DNA of 64,000 bases from Microcyclospora pomicola (Eukaryota > Ascomycota > Dothideomycetes > Capnodiales): positions 682,001 to 746,000 of the forward strand of contig NHNY01000006.1 in assembly GCA_002786065.1 (NCBI GenBank), given 5' to 3'. Below are positions 23,404-37,900 of the stretch, piece after piece. Each line of letters starts with the position of its first letter. Position 1 is the stretch's first letter. Under the pieces are notes generated by a model. The model searched no databases. It had not been told where the DNA came from and was given only the letters and a program-made list of their open reading frames with translations. Made by a program: the position numbers and the translations under genes.

Positions 23404-25511
23404 CTACCCATGAAGCCGCCCCAATGCATCCGCGGTCTGTTGCTGTGATTCCACCCTCCCTTCTCCCGATTCCGAGTCTCGAGCTAGTCGACTCAGTCGT
23501 CGGGCCTTGACAGCCTCCTTGGCCTTCTCCCTGGCCACTTTGATAAGTCTCTCCCTCTTCTCCATCATATACTTTCGCCCGGGACTTCTCCGTCGAGATT
23601 GATCCACACCGATGAACTCCCGCAGATGTCCTTGTTTCGGCATCCATCCCGCCTCGGACTTCTGTCGACGCGCGATCATCTGACGCACGCGCTCTTGCCA
23701 GTATGTCTTCGCCAGGCTTTCTTCCGTCGGTAGACGCCGGACTTCCTTCGGCCTGCGCGATCTGGGTAGATGACTGATGATCTCGTGTCGGTCCCTGTTT
23801 CGCGAGAACCCAAGCTTCTTGTAGCGAATGTCATATACGAGGCGTTGGTCGCTTGCCTTGGTGGGCTGGGACGGCCAGCTCCCACAATCCGTCACATGCC
23901 ATCCGAGCGTGGGCAGGGCCAGGATGGTCTCACTTCCATCCTCGTGTCGCTCTGCGATGACCGGAATGGTGTTGCGAGCGCGACCAGCTGATTCTGCAAG
24001 TGCTTTTCGGAATGCTTGTCCATCGTGCAATGACATTGCTTTCGTAGCAGTCTTCTGGTTGCCCGGTGAATATTGCCGTACGATGAATGTTCGACCAGCA
24101 ATGACGTCTCGCTGCATTGACCCAAGTCTAATCCAGTATCGACCATCCCAGAGCTGCCATGATGTTGTCCATTTAGGCGCATCTAAAGTGTCCGCTTCTG
24201 TAGGCTGAGGAAGCGTCATATGCAGATGGCTTGAATCTTCGCTCGAAAGATCACGTCGAATAGTGTAGGCTAAGAAACCGGTGGTACCCTGAACACGACG
24301 GATCCGAGTACCGCCAACACACACTTGGGCCGAATTGTCTTGAAAGAGTAAGTCCACATCGCCTTTCTCGGGTACTGGGAATACCATATCGACCGCGGCA
24401 TGCAGCTTGGCCAATTCTATTTGCGCGTCTGGCGAGACCATGCCGACGAGCATACGGAGGAGGACCGCTTTGGCATTGTACTCCACCTCTGGCGGTAGTC
24501 TGAAACCGGCAAAAACACTTCTGGACACTGTGAAAGCGGCTTTACCAGTCCTCAGGTCGAGAAGGACGTCCGTCCGATTGAGCTCTGCCCTAGCTATGCG
24601 CTCGATCTCTTGCATCCTCCGAGAGACGTTGCTAGCCAGTCCGAACAAACTTGTTCTTCGTAGCGCCATAGGTAATACTTCTTCTTTGTGTAAATATCGC
24701 AATGTGTTCCGTGTGGCCAGCGAGACATCAGCATTAGTATGATCTTCAAACCACTTCGTACCGGACTGCTCACACAAAGAGATGAGTTGCGACTTTGTGG
24801 CCGGTAGTAGTGGTCGCAAGATCTTGACTCCACCATACTCGCGCAGGATTTTGTAGACTAATGAGCCGTCAGAGTGGCGAGGGCCATGATCCGGTGAATG
24901 TGCTGGCTGGCCGCCCGACTCAAAGACGCCGTAGAGATCTTCGCAGTGGGGGATACCGGCCTCCGCCTTCATGCCGCTCAGTCCATTGCCCAGATAATTC
25001 TGCGTGATGCGTTGCAGTACGGTTTCAGCTTGGTCGTCGGCATGATGCGCCACCAGCAGGGATGCGATACCATGCTCATGGCACGCGGTACCGATAGCAC
25101 GATACCGGAGGACGCGAGCGGTCTTCTCGAGATGACTGTCACTGCCAGCGTCCGTCGCGAACGCCGCTCGATCGAGTTTCAAGATGCGAGGTCGAATATC
25201 GAGACGTTCCAGTTCGGCTGCGACTTTCTCTGCTTCGGCGCTACTGTCTTCGCGCAAACCATGATCAACGATGAACCCCGTAAATTCTGGCCCTATATCT
25301 TGGATGGAGCTACAGAGCGTCGCCAGAGCCATAGAGTCGACGCCTCCGCTGATGGCGAGACCTGCAGATGATGGTTAGTCGATGATGGTGATGTTTGTGT
25401 ATCGAGGCCAAGCTCACCGAGCCGCGCTTTCGCGCCATGTTGCTGCCATATATTGAGGATGGCTTGTCTGCCGAGATCTCCAAATGCTGTGCTGATGCTA
25501 CCAGTCGACAT
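23404..25511 (-). CDS. tRNA(Ile)-lysidine synthetase-like protein (TilS family)
   Basis: TilS ligates lysine to C34 of tRNA-Ile(CAU), which in eukaryotes is expected only in mitochondria. The 683-residue product carries the ATP-binding PP-loop SGGVDS (36-41), then the family blocks FIVDHGLR, VAHHADDQAETVLQR and RPLL..K..L, and NTLRYL. Exons are 25418-25511 and 23404-25361; the 56-bp intron splits the Gly codon just before the PP-loop and its removal restores ARLGLAISGGVDS. Compared with bacterial TilS (about 430 residues) there is a long C-terminal extension ending in a strongly basic, probably helical stretch, which could bind RNA. No obvious N-terminal presequence is seen. Fungal homologs of this size exist, so the function call is by family, not proven. 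Confidence 0.85.
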
Positions 25512-25975
25512 GCCACATGATAAGGATCTATGTAGTTGATGAATGAAGATGTGTACTTCGCCTTCCGGGTCGTGGAGGTGTACCCCGAACTTTCACCGAA
25601 CAGATGGGACAGACTAGAGGCCTTTACACTTAGAGCTAACAGCAAGCATCAACTCTTTCAACACATGTAAGAAGAATAGATATAGAAGTCCGCATAGTGA
25701 TTCTGTAGATGAGCGCCTCTGCTGGGCAAGGATCGGCTTTACTTTACAATTCATTCTCAGGCAGGGTGTAGCTCACATGTTCTAACACAGAGCCCAGCTT
25801 ACATTGCACAAGAGCTGATCTAAAACTAAGACAGGGTATAAGCGCTGAAATGCATGTCATGCCCTTCGCGATGCGATGCAACCCCTCCCAGCACAACGCC
25901 GAGATGCCACTCGATTCCTCCTCCGAACGCCATATCCCTTGTAACAAAAAGAACTCCTTCCTCTCCCGCCGGTGC
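25512..25975. other. Interval between TilS start and dynein heavy chain end
   Basis: About 460 bp with the TilS promoter and the dynein 3' flank on the same strand. No gene seen. Confidence 0.5.
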
Positions 25976-28900
25976 CTAAACCTCCACGGCTTCCGCCATG
26001 ATATGCTCTCCTTCGTCCAGTACCCCCATTACACCTCTCAAGTTCTTCAGCATAGCTTCTGCATGAGCTATCAACAGTAGCTTCTCTGCATTACCTGGCA
26101 AACCCAGATATGTTGGAGGTTCACGCTCAGGCAGTTCCTGCACCCATTGCACAAAGTCTTTCTTTGTGGTGCCACTCGGTAGAGCCATGCCAATCGCTCT
26201 GTCTCCGGCGACTTCGCCAATCAAATTGAACCCCTCCTCGAAAGCATCAGGTGTCAGAGTCTTCTCCACCAAAGTCTTGAGCTCAGCATAGTCGCCAGCA
26301 TCATCAACCTTGCCACCGTACATCTCCGCGATGAGCGTTCGGAGCATGTCCCATGGAATGGACTTTGGTGCGATGTTTGATCTACCACGCGCAACGTTGT
26401 CGATCCACCACTGGATGATGAAAGCAGAGCATTCGTAGTCTGCATCATTGAACTCCCAGAATCCCTTCCAGCCAAGACGTGGTGCGTATCGCAGACGCTC
26501 TTGCACCACAGCATGCAAGTAGGACAGTAGGAAATGAACACGAGCCTTCTCTACTGGTTGATTGATCGCAGATTCCGCCAAGGTCGAAAGCGTATCTCTC
26601 ATGTTGGCTCTGATACCGGCAGGCTGCTCGTACATCAGGACCCTGGATGCTCGAAGCAGGCTGGACGGGATCTTCGGGCTTGTCTCCATGGACAAGAACA
26701 AGCGGAAGTCCTTGTTGGGTTTCAGCGAATCGATACGCTTGACCAGGTTGGAAAGCCAGTCAGCTGCCAGATGGACATTCTTGATCAAGACCCACGTGCC
26801 GTTCGCTGCCGCACTTGCGAGAGCCGCGTCTGCGCTCGAAACACTTTCATTGGATCCCATAGCAACACTGGTACAGCTGGTTTGGGTGCGCTCAACAAGC
26901 TGGTCGACTTTGTAGCTGGCATCGAAGCCGGGGCTGGAGCACAATGCGATAGGCGAGCTTGCGTCAATGTCTTTGGCTACGCGTCCCAGTGCTTCAGCCA
27001 CATCGAGGAACGCTTTTCCGAAAACAGTATTGATGAATCGTTCGGTGGCCGGCACGAGGCGGTCCAGTCTGAATAGTTTAACCAGCAAGAGCTCCTTGAG
27101 AGCTTCGTCATTGGCATGAGACTTTTGTTCAATCGACGGGACGCTAGCTTCGGCTTGTTCAGAAGACAGAAACATGTCCCAAGCATCTTGTCCTGCTTGC
27201 TCGACGATGTCCTTCAATGCTACGATCCTGGATGCGACGCCCATAGCTTGTGCTTTAGCCTCGGGTACTTCATTGGTGTCCGCACCAGGAACACCCTCGT
27301 CGATTAGAGTATCAAGCAAAGTCTTATCCATGGGGAATGGAGCAGCCTGCGCCAGAAGGACGGCGAAGGTTAGCTTGTCTTTTTGCAGAAGTGAGGCGGA
27401 TGTCTCATGGTAAATCCTCCCAAATAGCTCCCGGATGATGAAATCGATCCGAGCCCTGGGCTCGCGTTCTGCAGAGTTACGTGCAGAGGCGAGAACTGAT
27501 TCGAAGATGTTGACGAAGTATTGCAACGAGAACTGGTAGAATTGGTGCACGTGATACAGCTGCTCCAGAACAGCAAAGACGGCCGAGCAAGAGCGCGCGA
27601 TGATGTCGTAGGTGTTCATGATAGTGTTGACTTCGCTCATGACACCTTCTGTCTCTGCAGCCTTGGTAGTGATCTCAGCTGCTTCGTTCTTTAGAGTTTC
27701 CAGTGTTTGGATGACATTCTCGTCGTCCAGAATGTTGCCGCGAGACTCGTTCAGCGCTTGCAGTAACATACGTTCCAAGCGACGCAGACGTTGAGTGAAC
27801 TCGCCTTGCATCTTGACCAAGTTGGAACGGCGTTCGTCAACGTCCGGGCGCTCTGACTTCAGGACTTCATTCAAGGTCTGAGTCTTAAGACTGCTTTGCG
27901 TCACCGTGAAATTGACAAACGTTGTACGACTGCAAACATCTGGCGCGAACGGGGCCGAGGGGTCTCGAGTCGACAGGTACAGCTTGAATGCGGGTGAGAA
28001 ATCTATCTCCTGTCTGCCGAGCTGAATCAAGACACGACCACCTGTCCTCTGGTATTCTTTGTTCAAGACTTGGTTCAGGATGGGATCCATGTGCTCAGCA
28101 TCTTGAATCAGGATGGGGTTACCGAAACGCAAAGCACTTTCCAGCTGTTTGACGAAAGAGCTGTCCAAGAAACTAGTGACTGTGAGGCGACGATCTTTGC
28201 TCTCGTTCTGCAAGAACTCGGTGACACGCCCAGAGGGGTCGATGATCAGTGGATATCGGTTGTATCGTTTCAACATGACAGCATTCTCCGTGCAAAGCTC
28301 GTCAATTGGCAGAGCGTTGTCATGCCACTGTTGTCTTTCATCAGCCGTAGAGAGATATTCCGACAATGTGTTCTGCGGCTTGAAAGAGATCCCAGACGCT
28401 GATAGGTGGAATGACCAATCTTCAAGCATGCCCCGTCGGTATTGCTGGTCATAGAGACCGCCATATGCTAAGAAGGCAGATGCAAGGAAAACGTCACCAA
28501 TGATGGTCTCCATTTGGACAGCGAATGTTCTGCTACCCTCCTCCCAACGACCACGCTCTGAAGACAGGCTGTTGAGCAAGCGCATGCTCCGGTCGACTTT
28601 GGACTGTACTCTGGTCATTTCGGCTTTGATGGCTTCGGTCTGGCTAATGAGCGAAGCATATTCTGATTTGTATTTCGCAATGCTGGCTTCCAAATCGGCG
28701 AGCGTGTTCTCGATTGTCTTTGCCTCTGCCTTGGTCTGTAATGCTTCTTCCTCAAGTTGGAAGACCTCTTCCCGGAGTGGGCCCACGCGGTCCAAGATCT
28801 CGGAGTAATTGACTTGAGCATGAACCCATTGAACAAGCGGTCCACATGCTTTACTGGCGCGATTAACCTTTTCAAAGGTGAAGTCCTCCTTCGAGACGTA

Positions 28901-31900
28901 CTCGGCCTTCATCTTGACCCGATGTTGTGGTGTCATTTGGCGCTCGTTGTCGTAGTTGACGATACTGGCGATAAAGTCATCGCGACGGACGATACTGACG
29001 ATGCTCTTCCAATCGGTGGTCTTGTGCCCCAAGAGCGTGCACACTGACTCGAGCGCAAGCTTGACACCAGCTGGAGGGTTCTGCATGGATCTGACTTCCG
29101 TCAAGTGTTGTCGCTTGATGTTGCTCACACTCCTTTGTGCCTCTGCAACAGCTGGCTCGGCGTTTGCAAGATCCGACAACACGACTTCCCTCCGCTTCGC
29201 TACTTCCTTCTCCTGCTTCTCAAGCGCGGCTTGGATCTCGAGCGACGCAGCGCGCCTTTGTTCAGCCTCTCGTTGATCAGCCACCATGCGTTGCAGCTTC
29301 TCGCTTGCCTCAGCATCCTTCTTCTCCAACTCTGATTTCTTCACGGCCAGGCTCTTCTTAAGTTCCGAAACCTTGTCTACAGTCTCGCGTAGCTTGTCAA
29401 GACCGACGTTCAGGTGGCGTTGCTGCTCTTCTAGATCATCGCGCTTCTCATTGTAGAGTTTGACGAATTGCGCAACAAAATCCAAGAACTGCCGGGGCGA
29501 CAGGTATGTGGTTTTGTTCTGCTGTCGCTGTAGACGATCGTTGAATCCGCGCAGAGAGTGATGGACATGCACCATCGAGTTCACAACTGCATTTCGGTGC
29601 GACAGTGGCATCTCAAGCTGGTCAAATTCGATGGGTAGACTGTCTGGGGCAGCATACTTGCTCTTGTCAATATCGACAGCTTGGGTGAGCTCGAACCCGA
29701 CCTGGTACAAAGCTTGATCAGACCAGTCACCGAACCAATCAAGTACGCAACGGTTGAACAAGGCTGGACTGGTGGCAGCTTTCGACGACAGTCCCTCTGA
29801 AGGCGGGTTCATAGTGAAGACAACGTGCAGATTGCGTACGATCTGCTGGGTGAACCACTTGTACAGCTCCTCCTGTGAGTCGAGCATGATATTTTGACGT
29901 GTAGCACCCTCTTTGCATGCCGTCATCAGCGTAGCATACTCGTCGCCTTCAAACAGACCAGGCACCTCTCCGTTGGCAAGCAGAGTGTTCATGCGCTCGA
30001 GGAAACCTGAGTCGAGGACATTGGATTCGTCCATAATGAAGCAGATCTTCTCACCCTTGCAGCCACATCGACGGAGGACATTGCGGAGGTCTTCGTCGAA
30101 ATCTTCTGCTGAGTATTTTCCATGCACCTTGATCTGGAAGACCGATAGGCCGTTCATCCAGGCTACGAAACGGGAAAGAGTGGTCTTGCCACTACCCGAG
30201 ACACCAATGAGGATCAGATGACCTTGTGGCTGACGGAATACACGATCAATCCGCAGAACATGTTCAAGAACATCGTTGAACAAGATAAGAGGCACATCAA
30301 GCTCTTCTTCACAGAATGTGCGAAGACGAGCTTTGACAAAGTCACGGAGCTGATCGCGCACCACAGGCACATAGTTCTTCGATAGCCAATTGGAGAACAA
30401 AATCGGTCGTTGAAGAGCGGCGTCTGAATCAATGTTCGGGAAGTGCTTTAGGGCAACTTCGTTGACAGTATCTTCTGTCCACTGACGTTCGTCATCCGCG
30501 ATCAGTCGATCCGAGAAGAGCCTCAAAGCTTCGTGGGCCCAAATGCGAACCAATCCTTCAAGAGAAAGAGTCTCAAGCGGCCGAATTGCTTCGTAGATGG
30601 CGCGGACCCATCTGGTCAACTCTCTGGGCGAATACACGTAATGAGGCTGTATCTCTGGTGTGAAGCGCTTTTGTGACGACAGATACACCTCAATCATGGC
30701 TGAAGTGAGAGCCTCAGCATAGCCGCGGAGAGTCGGAATGATCTTCAGCACTGCGTTATTGAAAGTGCCGTAGATTTGTGTAAGAGAGAGCTCTCCAGGG
30801 TAGTCAACCATGACAAGCGGCGCGTGGCGCAGGAAACGGAGGCCGAGAGGCGTACGGCCAGCATCTGTAGGAGGATTGCAAGCTCCCACGAATTGTATGC
30901 GCTCCAGGCTGACCCATTGCTTTGTCGATGTGCGCCAGAAGCCACCGTGTTCTACCAATTGTCTCAAGAACGAGATGACCCGTTGCGTGCCGTACTTATC
31001 CGGTGCAGGCAAATTGATCTCGTCGCAGAAGACGACCAACCAGCGGCCTATCTGTCGTGGGGCCATGGTGACGCCGCTGAGCGATTTCTTGTAGTCGCAA
31101 TATTGCTCCAGCGTTTTGACGAGCAGATCTGGAGTCGTCGCACTCGAGAAGTTGAGGCCGACCACCTCCATGTTCGGAAGCTTCCTCAGAGCGCTGAAGA
31201 GTGTCATAGTCTTACCTGAACCGGGAGGACCGCACAGCAAAAGAGGCTTGTGCTCTGCGAGGTACGAGTACAACACTTCTTCGTGGCGGACTGTGTCAAC
31301 AGTAGGGATGACTAAATCTGTCTGAGTGACAGAATGTGTGTTGACCTCGATGCTCGGCACTTGGTTCTGCCATGGTGCCCATGTCGCATCTGGGAGTGAG
31401 ACATCGTAGTCAATGAGTGAAGCCTGCTCCGAAAGCATTGGCACGTCGGTCGTGGCAAGACCAGAGAGGAAATCGCCAAAGGACTTGCGCTCAATGAGTG
31501 GACAGTCTCCCGTAAGAGCCCATACCGTGGAGATCAGGACTTTCTTGAAGAGGTACGCCTCGATCTGGTCGTCACTCAACGGGAAATCGGAGTGCTGTAT
31601 ATTATACTCCAGAACGTTCCGGCAAGCTTTGCGCAAGAGCGAGAAGAGAGTGCCGATGGCACGAATGAACGTAAAGTCCATGATGTGGCGAAGATGCTCA
31701 CAGTGCGCCAACGACTTTCTGGCAAAGTCATCGTTGGTGAGTCTTTGGCTCAAGATGTCTGCCATCAATGCTTGCATTGCTAGTCGAGACTCCGTCGATG
31801 TAGGAATCGCCGCATCGTCCTCAAGATCTTCAAATGTCGCGGTACGAAGCTGCGCCAAGTATCGCGAGAGCATGACATTGAGCTCGACAGTGTCATCACT

Positions 31901-34900
31901 GAACCATACCATACCACAGCGACTGACCGTCGCAAGCGTAGCATAACGGAGGGTTTCGACTTCGAACATGATCCGGACATTATTCGGCAGTCCGAGACGC
32001 TCTCCATTAGGCAAAGTCAACAGCTTGTTGTCGTCGAGTACACTGTTCAAATTCTCGACCCACTCGGGATCGACATCACCGTCGAAGACAATCCAGTGGC
32101 GCTTGCTGTCCTCGCCACGAAGGTTGTCAACGACCTTGCGGAGAATGCTGGTGAACAGTCCATCAGTCCACTCACGAGTGGTGCTATCGAGGTGACCGTA
32201 TAAGCTCTCTTTGGACATGACCTTAGGGTCAATGACATGGCAGACACCTTCGATGCCGTCGACCTTTTGCAAAGCTGCGAGTAGTGTTTGCCAAGCAGTT
32301 GATTTGCCGGTTCCAGAGCTGCCGACCATCATCACACCGTGGTGCAAGCTCTGGATCTGATACAGCTGAAGCACTTTGGTGAGCCAAGCATCTGTTGATA
32401 CTAGCTTGCGCTCCTCAACGACCTCGTTCAAGGCCGTACGAAGTTTCTCCAAGGACGCGGGAACATACTGGACTCCGGCGAAGGCTTCCGACTCGATCTG
32501 CTCCATAAGCACGGCGTCATCCCGCACCAATTTCGGAGCGATGGTCTCCCGAATGCTTTGCACCAAGATTTGGGGCTCGACGACAGAGTTCGCTGCGACT
32601 TCGCCCTCCATATTGATCCTAGCACGTTTCAAGCCACCAGAGCTTACGAGCACACTCTTCAGGGCACGCAGGCCGAAATCGTAATGTGGCTGTTTTGAAA
32701 GACTGCTGCTACACTTGTCAAAGAACGGCACAGTCTGTCGAGATAGTGTTTTGGCTTCGGCGAAACCTTGTGAGAAGAGCATTACTTCGGCAATGATCTC
32801 CTTGTCTGGCTTGGACATTGCTACGCTGCGGAAAAGCTTCTTCAGGTTGTCGGGCAGGTTGGATCTGCCAGCATAGCCTGGGTTCATGGTGATGAACATA
32901 CCGGTCAAGGGATGAACCGTAAGCTGTCGGCCCACGAGCTCGATCTGTGCTTTGGGGTCTATTGCGCGCTTTCGCAAGCCCACTTGAATGTTCTGAATTT
33001 GCTGAGATACTGCGGAAAGTATTCTTTCCTCGAGACGGTTGAACTCATCGAAACAACCCCAAGCTCCAACTTGTGACAGACCAAGGAAGATGCGACCCAT
33101 AGCCTGGAAGTCGAATGTGTCATCACAGTTGAAGACGAGCGTGAAACGACCGAGCTGAACACCCAGCGCTTTCACTGATTCGGTTTTACCAGTACCTGCT
33201 GGTCCGTAAGGAGAACCGCCCAAGCGCTGGCAAAGTGCCTGACTCAGGGTCAAGAAACAGCGGTCTGTCAGTGGAGTACGAACTAGGCGATCAGGCACAC
33301 CAAGGTACTCAAAACCATAAGCAAGAGTCGAGTTGGCCACTTGTATTTGCATGCGATCGAGTGGTGCAGCAGAAGGATCAAACTCGTATCGCATCTGCAG
33401 AAGCCAGAGGTAATGGCTTGGGGAGTTGGCTCCACCTTCAATGAGTCGTTCAATGACATCTCTTTGATGCACAAACTCTGTGATGAGATGCTCGCATTTC
33501 TTTCGAAGAAGAGGCTCGAGCTCTTTGAGGACGGTCGCTGCCAGAAACTTAAGTCGTGCAACCAAGGTCTCGAACACACTCCGCAGAGCCGAGTCGCCCT
33601 TCTGCAACGCCGCTGACACCTGTGCCGTCCAACATGCTTGGGATGCCAGCACAACAATTTGAGCAGGGTATGTAGAGATGTACTGCTCAAAGGAGTCATT
33701 GTCATCCTCTTCAATGCCAGTGAAGGCTGCAACAGCGTCGACAAGGGAGGCCGAAAGCGTATCTCGCATGCCAGTCTCAAGCGCAGTAAGCCATACGTTG
33801 ATCTTTGTATCTCGAAGGGAGACTGGCTTCTGTAGAGTCACGGTCTCTCCCTCTTTTGAGGTGAGCCCTAATATCTGTCCATCCTCGTCCATGACCACGC
33901 CAGAAATACCTGCGAACATCTTCCGCAGATGTTTGGCAATGCGTAGGGTATCATTGCTGTTGCCAATGATTTCTAGGAGATCCTCGTCTCCGACGAAATA
34001 GAAACGCGGGAAGGCCACACGTTCCTTTTCGAGGTACTCACCAAGAGCCTTCTGGATCTTGTTGAGCAGATCGGCTAGTCGCTCGAGCGAACGTTGCACA
34101 TCCGGAATGTTCAGCACCTCGAGGACCTGTGGCGAGCGGTAGACTTTTTTGAGTACGTTCATGAACTCACTGTTGATGTTGGCGAACCGAGATGACTCGA
34201 CTGGGAGTAAGTGCTTGATGTCGGCATTTCCAGTAAAGACTCCTTCAAGATAGACCCATTGTCGTTGAACGTCGATCCAAACGTCAAACAAGACATGGAT
34301 ACGGTTGAGTCTGTCTTCCCACGAAGAGGCCTCTTCCTCAAACTCTCTGTAGTATGGGGAGTGTCTCATGGCTTGCAACGAGTTCAGGTGATCGCTGCAC
34401 TTCGCGAACAGATCGTCCCAGCCACGAATAAGACGGCACTTGGACTGGTAGTTGACCAGATCGAGCGAGTAGTTTTGCCAGTGCTCGCGCACAGAGCGGA
34501 CAAACTCCTCCAAAGCCATCTCTCCTTGAGCTTGCATGATAACGTCGCGAATCACAGACTCACTCGGGCCTAGCTGAAGGTCCCAAACGTCGCCCAAGGT
34601 CATGGAGATCGCAGAGTACCGCTTTGAAGGCTGGAGTGCCTTGAATATCTTGACCCAATGACGTTCACGCACAGCATCGGAGCGCATGTCTGTGAGTAGG
34701 GGATTGACCTTCAGCAGCTGGCGCAGGACTGATTGCACATGTTCGAACGCGGCGTATTGCCTCATTCTGCTTGGCATTTCTTTCGTGGTCTTGATGAGGT
34801 TGTCAATGGACTGTCGGAGCTTACGTGGCTGGATGCTGTTCCAGGGCTGCTCGCGCATGTCATTCAACTGGTCCCAGACTACAGTCAGGTTGGCCCACAC

Positions 34901-37900
34901 GGACTTGAAGTCTTGCACTTCTTCGAGCAAAGTCGCAAGGATGTTGTCAGGGCTTGCTGGAAGCTCCAACGCTTCTTTCGCCTTTGAGACCTTCTCAGAT
35001 TGCTCTCGAAGCTGACTGAGTTCAGTATCGAACGTAGCGAGTGTAGCGACCGCTTCAGCAGGTGGTATCGAGCCAGCTACCGGCTTCTCCTCGTTCCAGC
35101 GCTCTGTGGCTTCGCCGATTTTCCGTGACACTGCAGCATCCTCGGCCAGGATCTTTGACTTCAACCCATCAGTTTGGTCTGAGATGAGTTTTGCCTTCTT
35201 TTCAAGTAGATCGACCAACGACGTCCATTCATGGTCTACCTGCTCAATGTAGAGCCAGTCTTTGGGATATTGGAATCGGAGTCGTGTCAAGGTTTGCTGA
35301 CCTTGTCGGAAGGTCTCCATTTCCGGCTCCCAGGTTCTTGTTTGACGCTTGCAGGTTTGGACTACAGTGATGAATGCTACCGCTTGTGATGTTGAGGACA
35401 TTTGCATAGACAGGCCCTCTAGCTCTTTCCTTGCACGCTGAAGCTCTGTAAACACATCCACAACCCGTGCAGCATACAACCCAGAGAAATGAGCAAGTAG
35501 ATCATATTGCCATTGATCATATTTCGCGTTCACCTTCGATTGTACCTGCTCGTAGTTGATCACCAGATGACCGAATGATCGTCGACTACCGGATGTGTCG
35601 AATGTGTCCCGCTTTTGTCGAATCTCGAGAATCAACTGTAGCCACAGCTCCAGGTCATCGCCAAGATCTTCCTGGACTTGCTGAAGCTGTAGATCCCAGA
35701 GTGATTGGAACTGAAGCCATTCATCGACGTATGTCTGTGCCGTGGCTAGCTTGGAAGCTATGCTTTCGTACAGAGAGGCGAGAACATCCATACACATCAA
35801 AGGAAGCTCAGAGTATGTGGTCATTGATCGTGGGCCGCCGATGGTTAGCGCATTCTCGAAACGTGAGGCTTGGATGCGAGATAGGCCGCAAATGATGTCG
35901 AGCCAGGTATTGAGATTACCAAGCCAGCCGACTCTGGCGTCTTCAAGTGGAGGGTCTAGCTGGATGACCTGGTTGACCATGACAACATCGTGAGCAAAGG
36001 TCTCGATCACCGGTGCGTCCGCGTCTCGCTGTGACACTTCAGTGTCATCGCCACCATGTTCAAATTCCTCGGACCAGTCCTTCAAGGCTTGCTGCATGCG
36101 ATTGCGCAAAGTCTCGACAACTTTGTCGTTCATCTCAGCGACCCACACGGCAATGTTGGAGTATGACTCCAAGTTCAACTGATCGATCGATCGCTGCAAG
36201 ATCTCCAGATGCTTGCTGAACGAATCTGCTGTGAAAGCACAGGTGTGGAGTTCGCGAAGTGTAGCGTCCACGGAGACCTGAATCGATGCCAGCGTCGCTA
36301 CTTTGCTCTGCAAAGTTGCAACGGACTGGCCGAGATTGCGCACAAATTGTACGTGTAGCTTGTCATCTCCAGATGAAAGACTTGACGTAGCATCATTATT
36401 GTGACGGATGTGTACGTCGTAAGCAAGTACAAAGGTATCCCATCGCAGCGGTGCGCCCTTGTTGATGAACGACTGAACGTCGTTCCTGAAACCACTAAGC
36501 AGAATCGTGACTTCTTTCATGTTGTCGATCGTCAAATTCGTCTGTGTCAGGGTGTTGAGACTCTCCATAAGGCTGACTGCAAAGGGATACACTCGACGTG
36601 CTTCCTTTGAGACATTTGTGATGGCATGGGGCACTGCGAAATTCAGCCAGAGTAGATTCCTGACTTCCTTGAACAGAGTAATAACTTGAGAGTCGAAATT
36701 GACATGAATCTCAAGTACACCACCGCGAGCGCGATTCGGCGTAATGGCAAACAGTCGCCCAGATATCGAGATCTGGCGTCTGTTGATATCACGAAGCCAG
36801 TCACCGAAAATTGGCTTGGTATCCAACTTCCGTCTGAAACCCTGGCCAAGTCCGTATAATTTCTGGCCATCGGTGTGTTGTTCCCATTTCGGTCCTAGGA
36901 TGTCACCGACCTTTCCCATGTATCCATCCAGTTGCCTCTCGATTTGTTTCGCTCGGATGATCGCACCTGAGATAGGAGGCAAGTCGTGTAGTTGTGCCAT
37001 GGCATGCGCCTCTGATTGGCCGTATTGATGAGTGAAGCGGCTTTGCAGGGCTTCGATATCTTCTCGCACATTGTTAATGAGCTGCACTTGATACTCTGCG
37101 ATAGCACCGCGAATCTTCGGCCGCACGAAGAGCGCATTGAATTTGGAGAATACTCGAAACATTTCGTTTGCGCTCTTAGCTACGGCAAGACGATCTCGCA
37201 GACGCGCGATGATCGAGTTCTCCACACGTGCCGTGCGCTCATTGTATGCGGCTTCAGCTTGCGTCCATAATCGCTCTCCCTCTGGCGATATGTCCAGCAC
37301 GTCAACGTCTTTGACTACTGTGTACGCTTGTGAGATCTCCTCAATGGCGTCCACATCACCCATCTCCTCCACCATGACGGGCGCTGCATTGGTATGTAAC
37401 AAGTCGGCTTCTTCATCAGGTCCTAACACATTGATGATCGTGGCTTGGAGATCTTCATGATTCGTCCGGAAAGTGTTGATGTAGCTCAGTCGATCCTGGG
37501 TCTTGTCGTGACGTTTGTTGATCTTGATGGGGATGAATTTGTCGTTGCGTCTGCGAGTCACTTCGCGAGCAACGTTAGTGAACTCTTTCACGTCCTCGTC
37601 CCAGAAGTCCCACACCTCCTGAACTTGCTGGATGTGTTTCTGGAATTCTCCGATGCTGAGATGCATTAGAGTACGGCCGTGCAGCAAGTCATGCAACCGA
37701 GAGTCCAAGTCTGCGGAAATGGCTTCCACAAACGGCAATGCACGTTTCACTGGATACGGACACACCCGTAGCTTCTTGCTGAGATGGCTAAAGCAGTCAT
37801 CGAGCGCATCCCGAAGCTTCTCGATCGAGGTAGCTGAGAGCAAGTCCTCGATGGGGAAACCATTGAAAAGCACGTTGTACTTCTGCACCTTCTCTTTGGT

